This document shows, piece after piece, positions 53,222 to 62,400 of a stretch of 64,000 bases of DNA. The DNA is from Saprospiraceae bacterium (GTDB taxonomy: Bacteria; Bacteroidota; Bacteroidia; Chitinophagales; Saprospiraceae): contig JAHBTU010000003.1 in the NCBI GenBank assembly GCA_019638455.1, forward strand, positions 1-64,000, written 5' to 3'. The stretch's first letter is position 1; each line of letters opens with the position of its first letter. Both the position numbers and the translations under genes were made by a program. The notes under the pieces were generated by a model, which ran no database searches, had not been told where the DNA came from, and was given only the letters and a program-made list of their open reading frames with translations.

Positions 53222-54496
53222 TCAGCGTCGTTTTTCCTTGAACGTTGGCGCGGGGCAGTTATCCAGCACAGGCTGCTTCAATATCCTGACTTCTCCTTTC
53301 AGGTCGCCTTTCGACTGCACGAAGATGCCTTCCCATTCGCGGTTGCAGGCATTGTGCATTCGAGCGCCGTCGAGCCAGAGCCGCCCGCCGGGTTGCACGG
53401 TGATGCGCGTGCCTGCGGGCATGGACAATCGGCAGTGGATTTTCAATGAGCCGCCGGGAGCGATAGTGAGGTGGCCTTCGAGGTCGCGGGCTCCTTCCCA
53501 GACGGTGGAATCGCGGATGACCACATCGCGCGTTGGGTTGCGCTCGCACCACGTTGGGAGTAGGCATTTGCGCACCGCGCTTTTTTCGTTGGCCATCACA
53601 GCGTGCACACGCCCGATTTGGCAAGGTGTCAGCGCGATTTGATAGGCGTTGTAGTCCATCATGTTGTTGGTCGCCTGCTCGTTGCAGGGAGGGTCGGGGC
53701 CCCACACCCAGCACTTGTTGGGGTGAGGGTCAGTATCGGGGCAGCCATCTTCCACCCATGCATGGCTTAGGCTGAGAATATGCCCTACCTCGTGGTTGAC
53801 CAACCCATCGAAGTTTTCGGGCGGTTCTTTTGTCTCGAATATGCCAGCCACTTTTAGTGCCGTGCCAAGCGCGATGCCCTGACCTCCAGCGCGGTAGGTG
53901 GATGATTTTATGCTATCGTCGGGGTGCACCATCAAGAAAATGTTGAGAATGGAGTCCTTGCCGACGGCGTATTTGTCAATGACTTTGCGGCTATAGTTGT
54001 TTTGGTTGGCACCCTGAGAGATAAAATAGTAGAGCGAGTCGTCGTAATGAAAATAGATGCCATCGTCGCCGGGCTGTGGAGAGAGCACATAGCGATAGCG
54101 GCGAGGCAACACGGGGGTGCCTTGTGGGGAGCGCCAGTTGCGGATGTTGGTGTCGAGGGCTTCATTGCAGCAAGCCAGCAAGCGCAGGAGGTAGGCGCGG
54201 CCTTCGTCGGGCTGAAAATTGTGGCTACTGTCCGCGCTATTCATCACATGAAAGTTGACGCGCAGATGCCGCATGGGCAAATGTTCGGGATGTGCGGTAT
54301 CGGGCAGGTAGCCGCGCCAGTCAGCGCAACTGCGGGTGGGGCGCGGAGGCTTGTCGTCGTGCGGCGGTGGCGGGAAGTAGCGCTCGGTGCGCAGGGGCGG
54401 TGCACAGGCGGCTGTCAGCAGGACACAAAAAAGGGCGGGCCAATGGTGCCATTTCGCCCAACGCTTGTGTGTGCGGATGTCGCTTTTTGCCGCCAT
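53222..54496 (-). CDS. Lipoprotein metalloprotease, metzincin (M43-like)
   Basis: A 424-residue protein. A lipobox (LLTAAC) places the mature N-terminus at about Cys31. The zinc site is NHEVGHILSLSHAW, the HExxHxxxxxH of metzincins, and NNMMDYN further on is the Met-turn, as in pappalysin-type (M43) proteases. The C-terminal 90 residues (VIRDSTVWEGARDLEG, HLTIAPGGSLKIHC, RLSMPAGTRITVQPGGRLWLDGA) look like a right-handed beta-helix segment and could bind carbohydrate or anchor the protein. It is the first gene of an operon with the membrane protein downstream. Secreted or surface-exposed. Confidence 0.8.
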   Translation of the reverse strand: MAAKSDIRTHKRWAKWHHWPALFCVLLTAACAPPLRTERYFPPPPHDDKPPRPTRSCADWRGYLPDTAHPEHLPMRHLRVNFHVMNSADSSHNFQPDEGRAYLLRLLACCNEALDTNIRNWRSPQGTPVLPRRYRYVLSPQPGDDGIYFHYDDSLYYFISQGANQNNYSRKVIDKYAVGKDSILNIFLMVHPDDSIKSSTYRAGGQGIALGTALKVAGIFETKEPPENFDGLVNHEVGHILSLSHAWVEDGCPDTDPHPNKCWVWGPDPPCNEQATNNMMDYNAYQIALTPCQIGRVHAVMANEKSAVRKCLLPTWCERNPTRDVVIRDSTVWEGARDLEGHLTIAPGGSLKIHCRLSMPAGTRITVQPGGRLWLDGARMHNACNREWEGIFVQSKGDLKGEVRILKQPVLDNCPAPTFKEKRR

Positions 54497-54520
54497 TTTT
54501 ATTGACTTTGTTGGATGTCG

Positions 54521-54832
54521 TCATGGTTTTGCGGGGCCGAAGGCATCCATCCAAGCCATGATGCCGCCTTGCAGGTTGCGCACATTGCCGAACCCATTGG
54601 CCGTCAGCAAGCTTTGCGCCATGCCGCTGCGGTTGCCGCTGCGGCAATACAGCACGATTTCGTCGTTTTTGTGCTCTTCAAGTTCCCACATCTTGTTTAT
54701 CAAATCGCCTAATGGCATGAGGGTGGCGCCAAGGTTGAATTCTTCGTATTCCCATGGCTCGCGCACATCCAAAAAAACGAATTTTTCTCCTGATTGGAGT
54801 TTCTGGCGAAGTTCCTGTACGGTGATGTCCAT
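54521..54832 (-). CDS. Rhodanese-like sulfurtransferase
   Basis: A 103-residue single-domain rhodanese with the active-site loop CRSGNRSG (Cys about residue 63), preceded by FLDVREPWEYEEFNL and followed by the C-terminal GGIMAWMDAFGP. Transfers sulfane sulfur or acts as a redox/phosphatase-like carrier. The ATG at 54832 is used; upstream codons belong to spacer and repeat A (54883 on). It is a single gene. Confidence 0.93.
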   Translation of the reverse strand: MDITVQELRQKLQSGEKFVFLDVREPWEYEEFNLGATLMPLGDLINKMWELEEHKNDEIVLYCRSGNRSGMAQSLLTANGFGNVRNLQGGIMAWMDAFGPAKP

Positions 54833-54882
54833 TGTATTGTCTGTTGTTAGGTGGAGGGCAGAAGGTGGAAGGTAGAGGGTTG

Positions 54883-55062
54883 TATAGTCAACGCAAATCA
54901 GCCCCGTCCGCTTCACTTGGCCGGGCAAGCCTCTGAATACAGGGTCTGACAAGGTGGTTTTGAACGAACGGTGCTCGCAATCCTTTGGAAATCATGCAAA
55001 TCAATCAAGGGCATCCCTGCCTAGCCAAAGGGCAGGTTCAAATCCTCTTTAATCTGGGTATA
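54883..55062 (+). repeat. Repeat A, copy 4 (180 bp)
   Basis: Full copy with loop differences relative to the others (for example TAGCCAAA in the CCTGCC/GGCAGG hairpin, CTCTG instead of CCCTG in the first stem). It fills most of the gap between the rhodanese and PASTA genes. Confidence 0.95.
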
Positions 55063-55145
55063 AAATAGGTTTTTGGGTTTGGATGTTATCTTTCATATAG
55101 GCTGCGGGCGGCCTGCCACAATATCTCATTCCCGAGTTAGCACAA

Positions 55146-55976
55146 CTACTCCCCACAGGTTCTCGGTCTTTCTTGGGTGACATACAAGTCTATTTGCTCT
55201 CCTTTGCGCATGGTGCCGTTGGGGTCGTACTTGGGGCTTTGCCGATAGACATAGGCCGTTTCCATATCGGTCACGGTAGCGTCGGAGATGATGGTGCCCA
55301 CGCTGAGGTCGCTGGTTTGAATGAGGAATTTGGCGGCATCGAGCGTTTGGCACACGCAGTCGGGTATGCTCACGGTGAGCGTGACTGCTTCGGAGACGAT
55401 AAAATCCACCATGCCGCCCATTTCGATGGGGAAATTGCCACCTCTTATTTTCTGCGTAATGGTGTCGCCTCGGTACAATACCTCCAGAATTGTATTGGCT
55501 TCCAGTTTGGGGTCGGCCACGCGAGCGATGATGCGGGGTTTGAGGCCAAGCCTGCCGAGTTTTCGGCTGTAGAGGTCGTAGTCGTCGTTGCCGGCAAGGT
55601 CGGGCAGCCGCACGATGTCGGGATTGTTTTTCGTGACGGTGAAATAAATCGTGCGCCCTTCTTTCACCCTGCTTTGTGGCTTGGGGTCTTGGGTAAGAAT
55701 GAGGCCGGGTGGTTTGCCCACCTCGTAGATGGAGTCGCTCACAGCGACGTTGAAATTGCGCGATTTAGCCTTGCGAGAGGCTTCGCGGATGTTCATGCCC
55801 ACATAGCTCGGCACTTGCACGCTTTCGCCATGATTGGTGTAGCACTTGAGCCACCAGAAGGTCATCAGCAGGATGCCGCTTACCAACGCAAGCATGCCTA
55901 AGTAGTTCTTCACCACATAGAAATCAGTGAGGTAAGCGTACATTTCAACACCGATGCGTCTGAGTTTTTGCCACAT
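55146..55976 (-). CDS. Membrane-anchored PASTA-domain protein
   Basis: A 276-residue protein with one transmembrane helix (GMLALVSGILLMTFWWL, about residues 27-43) and three PASTA domains after it: VPSYVGMNIREASRKAKSRN..., LPDLAGNDDYDLYSRKLG..., IPDCVCQTLDAAKFLIQ.... PASTA domains bind peptidoglycan or muropeptides. In Bacteroidota such proteins without a kinase domain occur near cell-wall genes. Here the neighbours are unrelated (mvaD diverges). A promoter motif is at 56080-56087. Confidence 0.85.
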   Translation of the reverse strand: MWQKLRRIGVEMYAYLTDFYVVKNYLGMLALVSGILLMTFWWLKCYTNHGESVQVPSYVGMNIREASRKAKSRNFNVAVSDSIYEVGKPPGLILTQDPKPQSRVKEGRTIYFTVTKNNPDIVRLPDLAGNDDYDLYSRKLGRLGLKPRIIARVADPKLEANTILEVLYRGDTITQKIRGGNFPIEMGGMVDFIVSEAVTLTVSIPDCVCQTLDAAKFLIQTSDLSVGTIISDATVTDMETAYVYRQSPKYDPNGTMRKGEQIDLYVTQERPRTCGE

Positions 55977-56079
55977 GAAGGTTTGAAGGTTTCTGGTTTA
56001 AGGGTTTCTGCCCGCCCGAAAAACATCCGAACATTCGTTCGGACGGGTTTGCTGGATAGGGGCGTTTTCAAAATTGGAG

Positions 56080-56087
56080 CAAAAGTA
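56080..56087 (-). promoter_or_regulatory. Bacteroidota -7 promoter element for the PASTA gene
   Basis: CAAAAGTA on the + strand reads TACTTTTG toward the PASTA gene, about 104 bases before its start. Confidence 0.4.
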
Positions 56088-56214
56088 GGATTGTGCCGCG
56101 AAAACCTACTCAATGATTTAGCGGTCTTTCCATTTCTTTGCCCGAACAACGCATTTTATTAGGTCTGGGAAAAATTTGCCCCTTCGTCCTTCACAAACGC
56201 ACTATCCTCACTCT

Positions 56215-57303
56215 ATGTACGAAAATCCTCGACTCATCCTTGATTCTTCCAACCCACCTGAGGCGGGCAACATCACTTGGCGCTCGCCGAGCAATATCGC
56301 TATCGTGAAGTATTGGGGCAAACACGGTCGTCAACTGCCGCGCAATCCCTCGCTAAGCCTGACTTTGGCGGCTTCTTGCACCGACACTCAGCTGGAATAT
56401 GCCTTCGACGAAGCTTTGCCTGGGGCAGGCATTGACCTCGCATTTTATTTTCATCAAGCCGAAAACGAGGCGTTCAGGGCAAAAACACTGGCTTTTCTGG
56501 AAAGCCTGCTCCCGGTTTACCCCTTTTTGAAACAACTAAAACTCACGGTGCGCACTGGTAATTCGTTCCCTCATTCGGCAGGTATCGCGTCGTCGGCTTC
56601 GGCCATGTCGGCACTTGCCTTGTGCCTTTGTTCGCTGGAAGACAGATTGTTCGGCACCCTGCAAGACGCGGCAGCGTTCGACCGCAAAGCTTCTTATCTG
56701 GCTCGGTTGGGCAGCGGCTCCGCTTGCCGCTCCATTTTTCCGCACGCAGCCTTGTGGGGGCACACCTCTCTTGTGCCAGATGCTTCCGATGAGTACGCCG
56801 TGCCCATTGGCGACCTTATGCATGTCTCATTCAAAGATTTTCATGATGATATTCTGATTGTCAGCTCGGAGGAAAAGGCCGTGTCGAGCCGTGCGGGCCA
56901 TGCGCTCATGGAGGGCAATCCTTTCGCGGAGCCGCGCTATGCCCAAGCCCGCCAACGCATCGGCAACCTGCTCGACGCGATGCGCACAGGCGACCTCGAA
57001 GCCTTTGGCAAAATCGCGGAGGACGAGGCGCTGGCCCTCCATGCCCTGATGATGTGCAGCGACCCATCCTATCTGCTCATGCGCCCCGGCTCGCTCGCCA
57101 TCATCGAAAAGGTGCGGGAATACCGGGCAGACACGGGCCATCCCGTCTTTTTCACGCTCGATGCTGGGCCAAATGTGCACCTGCTTTATCCCGGCGACAT
57201 CGTGCATGAGGTGCGCAAGTTCATCGAGGATGAGTTGGCCGAACATTGCGAGAATGGGTATGTTCAGCAAGATTGGGTAGGGGAGGGGCCGGAGGAGATG
57301 TGA
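56215..57303 (+). CDS. mvaD: Diphosphomevalonate decarboxylase
   Basis: ATP-dependent decarboxylation of mevalonate diphosphate to isopentenyl diphosphate. The 362-residue GHMP-superfamily protein shows SPSNIAIVKYWGKH (about residues 23-36), NPSLSLTLA, the ATP loop SAGIASSASAMSALALCL and the catalytic Asp in FTLDAGPNVHLL near the end. It implies a mevalonate pathway in this organism, but no other pathway gene is in the window. ATG at 56215; a start at 56176 would add 13 residues. Confidence 0.92.
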   Translation: MYENPRLILDSSNPPEAGNITWRSPSNIAIVKYWGKHGRQLPRNPSLSLTLAASCTDTQLEYAFDEALPGAGIDLAFYFHQAENEAFRAKTLAFLESLLPVYPFLKQLKLTVRTGNSFPHSAGIASSASAMSALALCLCSLEDRLFGTLQDAAAFDRKASYLARLGSGSACRSIFPHAALWGHTSLVPDASDEYAVPIGDLMHVSFKDFHDDILIVSSEEKAVSSRAGHALMEGNPFAEPRYAQARQRIGNLLDAMRTGDLEAFGKIAEDEALALHALMMCSDPSYLLMRPGSLAIIEKVREYRADTGHPVFFTLDAGPNVHLLYPGDIVHEVRKFIEDELAEHCENGYVQQDWVGEGPEEM

Positions 57304-57384
57304 GGGTCGTTGGGGGGCATTGGGGGGCATTAAAGTCATTGGGGGCATTAGGAGTCACCGAGGTAAATGGGGCATTCGTTGAAT

Positions 57385-57564
57385 TATAGTCAACGCAAAT
57401 CAGCCCCGTCCGCTTCACTTGGCCGGGCAAGCCCCTGAGTGCAGGGTCTGACAAGGTGGTTTTGAACGAACGGCGCTCGCAATCCTTTGAAAATCATACA
57501 AATCAACCAGGGGCGTCCCTGCCTTGCCAATGGGCAGGTTCAAATCCTCTTTAATCTGGGTATA
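57385..57564 (+). repeat. Repeat A, copy 5 (180 bp), joined to repeat B
   Basis: Full copy ending GGGTATA, whose last TA is shared with the first TA of the adjoining repeat B (57563-57667). Confidence 0.95.
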
Positions 57565-57667
57565 TACCTTGATTCGCTGGGATTTGTCAGTTCACCATGC
57601 TCGCTCTCCCTGATTCTGAGCAGATTGCGATTGCAGCCATGCCCAAAACTTAGCGTCAAGAGGTATA
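57563..57667 (+). repeat. Repeat B, copy 4 (105 bp)
   Basis: TATACCTTGATTCGC to GAGGTATA, in direct orientation, immediately adjoining repeat A. The two repeats overlap by TA, so one seems to have inserted at the terminal TA of the other. Confidence 0.9.
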
Positions 57668-57701
57668 TCCGTTACATTTGATAAAAGAGGCCGATATTTC
57701 G

Positions 57702-57826
57702 CAGTAACGCCAACCTTCCGGTTGGCGCACTCATGTAACGCCAACCTTCCGGTTGGCGCACTCATGTAACGCCAACCTTCCGGTTGGCGCACTCGCGGCT
57801 CGCCAACCAGAAGGTTGGCGTTACTG
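57702..57826. repeat. Palindromic repeat D, intergenic array (31-bp period)
   Basis: Four copies of GCCAACCTTCCGGTTGGCG (or GCCAACCAGAAGGTTGGCG for the last) at 57709, 57740, 57771 and 57802, each 31 bp apart. The first two intervals have the linker CACTCATGTAAC; the third reads CACTCGCGGCTC. The block is flanked by CAGTAACGCC and its complement GGCGTTACTG. The - strand end provides the TAA stop of kdsA. A TACATTTG at 57673-57680 reads into it from the left without a gene behind it. Confidence 0.95.
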
Positions 57827-58630
57827 TGTCGCTTCCCTTATTCTTACCAACCGTTCCAGCAATCCTTCCAACTTGTCCAACGGCAGCATATTTGCTCCGT
57901 CCGACTTGGCCTCGGAAGGCTTGGGATGCGTCTCGATAAAAAGCCCGTCCACGCCGACGGCGATGCCCGCACGGGCAATGGTCTCTATCAACGCAGGGCG
58001 GCCTCCGGTGACACCGCTGCTCTGGTTGGGCTGTTGGAGCGAGTGGGTGCAGTCAAGCACGACCGTTGTGCCGAACGACTGCATTGCTGGAATTCCCCGA
58101 AAATCAACGATTAAGTCCTGATAGCCGAAAGTGGTGCCGCGCTCTGTCAAAATCACGTTCGGGTTGCCTTCTTCCTGCACTTTTTCCATCGCAAAACGCA
58201 TGGCTTCTGGGCTGACGAACTGGCCTTTTTTGATGTTCACCACCTTGCCCGTTTGGGCGGCGGCCACAAGCAGGCTCGTCTGGCGACAGAGGAACGCCGG
58301 TATTTGCAACACGTCCACATATTGGGCGGCAAGCGCGGCCTCTGGGTCGGCGTGGATGTCGGTGGTAGTTGGGATGTCGTAGTGCTGGCCAACGGCGCGA
58401 AGGATATCCAGCGCCTTTTCGTCGCCGATGCCAGTGAAAGAATCGCGTTTGCTGCGGTTGGCTTTCCGGTACGAACCCTTGAAAATGTAGGGGATGCGCA
58501 GGCGTTGGCACATTTCGTTGACCTGCCCGGCAATGTCGAAGGCCATTTGCTCGCCTTCGATGGCGCAAGGCCCAGCGATGAGGAAGAAGTTGTTGGATTC
58601 GGTGTTTTTGAGGCGTGGGATGGTGAGCAT
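57821..58630 (-). CDS. kdsA: 3-deoxy-8-phosphooctulonate synthase (metal-dependent class)
   Basis: Condenses arabinose 5-phosphate and phosphoenolpyruvate to KDO 8-phosphate for the LPS core. The 269-residue protein shows FLIAGPCAIEG (C22, the metal-ligand Cys that marks the metal-dependent class), FKGSYRKANRSKRDSF, TDIHADPEA, IPAFLCRQTSLLVAAA, VNIKKGQF, TERGTTFGYQDLIVDFR, CTHSLQQP and ETHPKPSEAKSDG. The start ATG at 58630 is used. Its stop codon TAA is the first part of the D repeat. Confidence 0.96.
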   Translation of the reverse strand: MLTIPRLKNTESNNFFLIAGPCAIEGEQMAFDIAGQVNEMCQRLRIPYIFKGSYRKANRSKRDSFTGIGDEKALDILRAVGQHYDIPTTTDIHADPEAALAAQYVDVLQIPAFLCRQTSLLVAAAQTGKVVNIKKGQFVSPEAMRFAMEKVQEEGNPNVILTERGTTFGYQDLIVDFRGIPAMQSFGTTVVLDCTHSLQQPNQSSGVTGGRPALIETIARAGIAVGVDGLFIETHPKPSEAKSDGANMLPLDKLEGLLERLVRIREATQ

Positions 58631-58786
58631 CGAATTGATTGTTAGTGAATTGCGAAATTGAGTTTTAAACACAGAGTTCGCTGAGTGTTGCACAGAGTCT
58701 CGCGGAGTTTTTTTGTCATTCTTAAAAAAATTTACTCTGCGGCTCTCTGTGTTTTTTTCCTTTTCTCTACGTTTAAAAAATCGTCA

Positions 58787-58794
58787 CAAAGGTA
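58787..58794 (-). promoter_or_regulatory. Bacteroidota -7 promoter element for kdsA
   Basis: CAAAGGTA on the + strand reads TACCTTTG toward kdsA, 156 bases before its start, leaving a long leader. Confidence 0.5.
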
Positions 58795-58882
58795 GGCGAG
58801 TGTGAAAAATTTCCGCCCTCATTATGCAATCCCCCGCTCGCGCTCATCCATTCACCGTTCACCAAATCAATTTTTCAAAACG

Positions 58883-59308
58883 ATGTACAAACTTCTTTGG
58901 GTTCTGTTGCCCCTTCTGACCATCGCTTGCCAACGCAAGCAAGCCGAATCAACAATGAAATCGAACGCCGCGTTTGAAAACACCCGTTGGAAAATCACGG
59001 CTATCGCGGGTCTCGAAAAACTGCCGCAGGCGCAAAAGGAAATGTTCGTCCGATTTTACGAAGGGCGGTTCAACGGCAGCGCTGGCTGCAACAACATGAT
59101 GGGGGGCTACACTGTGCAGGGCAGCACCCTGAAAATCACCGGCCCTGCCAGCACCATGATGGCCTGCGAGGAGGCGTTGATGAAAGCCGAGCAAAAATTC
59201 GGCGAGGCGCTCGGCAAGGTTGACAACTTCAAAATCACTGGCGACAAAATGCAACTCCGGCAAGGCGAGGCGGTGTTGGCCGAGTTCGAGGCCGTGTATT
59301 TGAAGTAA
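58883..59308 (+). CDS. META-domain (HslJ-like) lipoprotein
   Basis: A 141-residue lipoprotein (lipobox LLTIAC, Cys16) with one META domain: FENTRWKITAIAGLEKL (the W of NTxW), FNGSAGCNNMMGGYTVQGSTLKI with the conserved GCN, and MACEEALMKAEQKF. META/HslJ domains occur in heat-shock and envelope proteins; the molecular role is not known. ATG at 58883. Ends before a terminator. Confidence 0.88.
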   Translation: MYKLLWVLLPLLTIACQRKQAESTMKSNAAFENTRWKITAIAGLEKLPQAQKEMFVRFYEGRFNGSAGCNNMMGGYTVQGSTLKITGPASTMMACEEALMKAEQKFGEALGKVDNFKITGDKMQLRQGEAVLAEFEAVYLK

Positions 59309-59326
59309 TGTGTAGAACCATGAAAC

Positions 59327-59374
59327 GGGGGGCGTTGGGAGGCTTGATGGCCTCTGATGCCCCCTTCTTTTTTT
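59327..59374 (+). terminator. Probable rho-independent terminator after the META gene
   Basis: GGGGGC and GCCCCC stems enclose a weaker inner hairpin, followed by TTCTTTTTTT. Confidence 0.55.
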
Positions 59375-59442
59375 AAGCAAAACAACTACTTGGGCAAAAA
59401 TTCGGGATGACTCATGTTGCCCAAGCGCACTAATTCGCGCAT

Positions 59443-62400
59443 TCAATCCATTTTCACCAACTTCTTCACGGCTCGTTGGCCGTTGGCCAATTGGATATGG
59501 AGGAAATAAACCCCGTTGCTCAGGCCGTTGAGGTCGAGTCTGTACTGTTCGGTCTCCAATTCCAGTGTTCGGAGGATTTGACCGTTGGGGCTTTGCAACT
59601 GGATGAACTTAAGGCCCTCATTCGATGAAATGGTCGTGATGTTGGTCGCTGGGTTTGGTACGATATGGATGCTTGAACCCGGCGACATCTCCGTCGTGCT
59701 CAAGGGGGGCGCGCTTAGCTGAAGATTGTCCAACAGCAGGAAATCGTCAACGCTGAGGTTGCTGGGGTCTAAGTCCCATTGGCCGACTTCGGTGTAAAAC
59801 CTGAGCGAGAGCGTACCCTTGAAGTATGGTGGCAGCGCGACGTTATGGTGAACGACCTGCCCTTCCGGCTGCCCTAAATAGTACTGTGCCCCGTTTTCAT
59901 TACCTTCCCATTTGGCCTGCAAAACACTGCTGTACGGATCATTGCTGAGATCGGCAGTAGTGTTGCGGAACTGTGCCAGATCAAATTCAAGCCTGGGGTT
60001 GGGCGATAACGACAGGTCAACGCAGGCACTTATGATGGCGTAGATGCCCTCGCCACCTGGGAATTTAAAAACGGTAAGTGGATCCTCACAACGCTGGAAA
60101 AAGGAAGGGTCGTCAAATACGCCGGTTGAGGCAAAAAAACTGCTGTTTTGGTAGGGCAGTGTTGGAGAAAATGCGATACTCGATATGGTCAAATAGTTGT
60201 CCATCCAGTTATCTTGCTCGAAAGTGTTCAGGTAGTTGCCAGTGATGGGCAATTTGATCTCTTGGTAAAGCGGGTTGGTGTTGTTAAACAGATTGGGGTC
60301 GTTGGCGTGGATCAGGTTGAGGTTTATTCCGTTGCTGGAAAAGGGGATGTCATAGTTGAGGACAACGCTTCTACTGCCAGACAGTGTTTGCTGCAGTACA
60401 TAGGGCGGCGAAGACCAAATCGTGTTGCCCGCATCATTGGTGGCGGTAAAGTTCAGGACGGTGCCCGCCGGGACGGTTTCGCAGCTCTTGTTGGTAACCA
60501 AGGCGACGATGTTATTGGTAGTGGTAAAGCACGGTCCCTGTTTATTTATGAAGGCAAATAACTCAAGATCATTGGCCGGATGCTCTGTGATGTTGAAATA
60601 TTCGCTGATCTGGTTGTTGTCCGTGTTGTCGTCACTGAGGTTCAAGGAAACCCCCAGATAGGCAAAGCCTGCCTGGCTTGTCTCAAACCAGTTGTTCACC
60701 TCCACTTCATAAACTTCTCCCGGAGCGATGGGGCTGTTCAGGTCAATGGTAAGGGTGCCTTGCGACCAACTGTTCAAGGTAATGGTTCCCATCATAGAGG
60801 GGGTGTAAGTCACTGTTCCTGAGTTGACGACCTTGAATTTAATCGGTACATACTGGCTGTTTTGGCAATAGTTTTTGTCCTCCAATCTTGGGGAAGACAG
60901 GCTGAGGTCGAAAAAGGGGGTTTGCGTGGTGTATGGAAGCCCTACGGCTTTCCATGCCTCCTTTACGGCGAGCAACTCGGTGGAACCCGCACCAAACATG
61001 GCCTCAGCCACTGCCTGCGAATACAGGTAAAACTCGCTGTAGGTGGAGCTCTCTGTAAAATAAAAACGGTTCACCTGGAAGACGATCTGCCCTGCCTTTT
61101 CCGCCCCTATGGCCGGTACGTTGTAGCTTGTTCCGACTTCGTTGGTGCCTTGTTTCCCGTCCACCAACATGGTAAACCAGAGGTTTCCAATAGCACTGTT
61201 AGTGTGCACATCGCCGCCGTCAAACCAATATTCACCCTTGTAATATGCAGGCATCTGCACGCTGTTGGGGGCGTCCATGACGCGGAAGGGCCTGCTTTCA
61301 GGGTTGATGATGAAAGAGTGGCCAAGGTCCCAACTGAAGTTCCCCGGGTCAGCCTTCCGCTCCAACAGTTTGCCAAATAAATCGGCAAGGCTCTCATTGA
61401 TGGCACCGGACTCCGAGTCGTAAATCAACCGGGAGGTGTAGTCAATCATGCCGTGCGTGAACTCGTGCCCAACCACTTCCAAGGTAGTCAATGGGCCATA
61501 GTTGCAATCACCGTCGCCGTAAAACGACGCTTCCCCGTCCCAGAAGGCGTTGACGAAGTTGCCAACGTTCACTCGGACGTTCAGGGCTTTGCCATTCCCG
61601 TCCAGGCCTTGCCAATCGTAATCCGACAGCATCATGTCATAGTACTCCTGGGAGCAATAATGGGCGTCTAAGGCGACCTCGGTATATGGGTTACTGGACA
61701 GGTCCCACATGGAGCTGGTACTGGTAAATTCGATCAGCGAGTTGTTCAGCACAAAAATCCCCTCTCCGCGAGTGGGGTCGCGGAGCACAATTTGCTGTGG
61801 GCCGATGGAGTCTGTGATGATGTGTTGAATGCCGTAGTACCTCGTTTTGGCGGTACTGGGCACCCCTTCATTCAATATCAACGGAAACTGGCAAAGGATT
61901 TTGCCCGTGATGGCATCCAAAAAATAGCGGCGCTTGTCGAAGGGCTCGGTGCTGTGCAGGTCCACTTGATAGGCCAAGCGCAGGGATTCCGAAACTTCGG
62001 GGAAATCGGGGTCAATGAAACACAGCACCGCATCGGCCTGCCTTGTGTGGTAGGCCTGGGCTTTCATGGCGCGTTTGGCGAAGGCGACCGCAGTCTCGGC
62101 GTTGATGCCGGGTTGCGGATTAGCATCGGCCTGTGGGCTGTACCGTCCGTTGGCATTCAGGACACGCCCGTCTTTTTCGTGCAAAATGTAGCGGCTGCCG
62201 AATATGGGCAAGCCCTCGTGGAATTGCTGAAACTTGAAGTGCGTGATGCCGAATTTGTCGGTGCTTTCCTCGATGAGCACCATTTCCGATTTGGCAGACA
62301 GGTACATTTTCCCGGCCATCTCCTCGAAGAAGTTTTGGTGGTTGAGGCGCGGGTCCGAGTTTTGGAAAAAAGTGTAGGTTTTTACGAGATGGGCGTTTGA

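Noticed and set aside
57673..57680. TACATTTG as a promoter of a gene in the D array
   Set aside because: Matches the -7 element but no gene follows on that strand; probably chance.
57702..57826. Short CRISPR array
   Set aside because: Only four units with nearly constant linkers; this is the D repeat.
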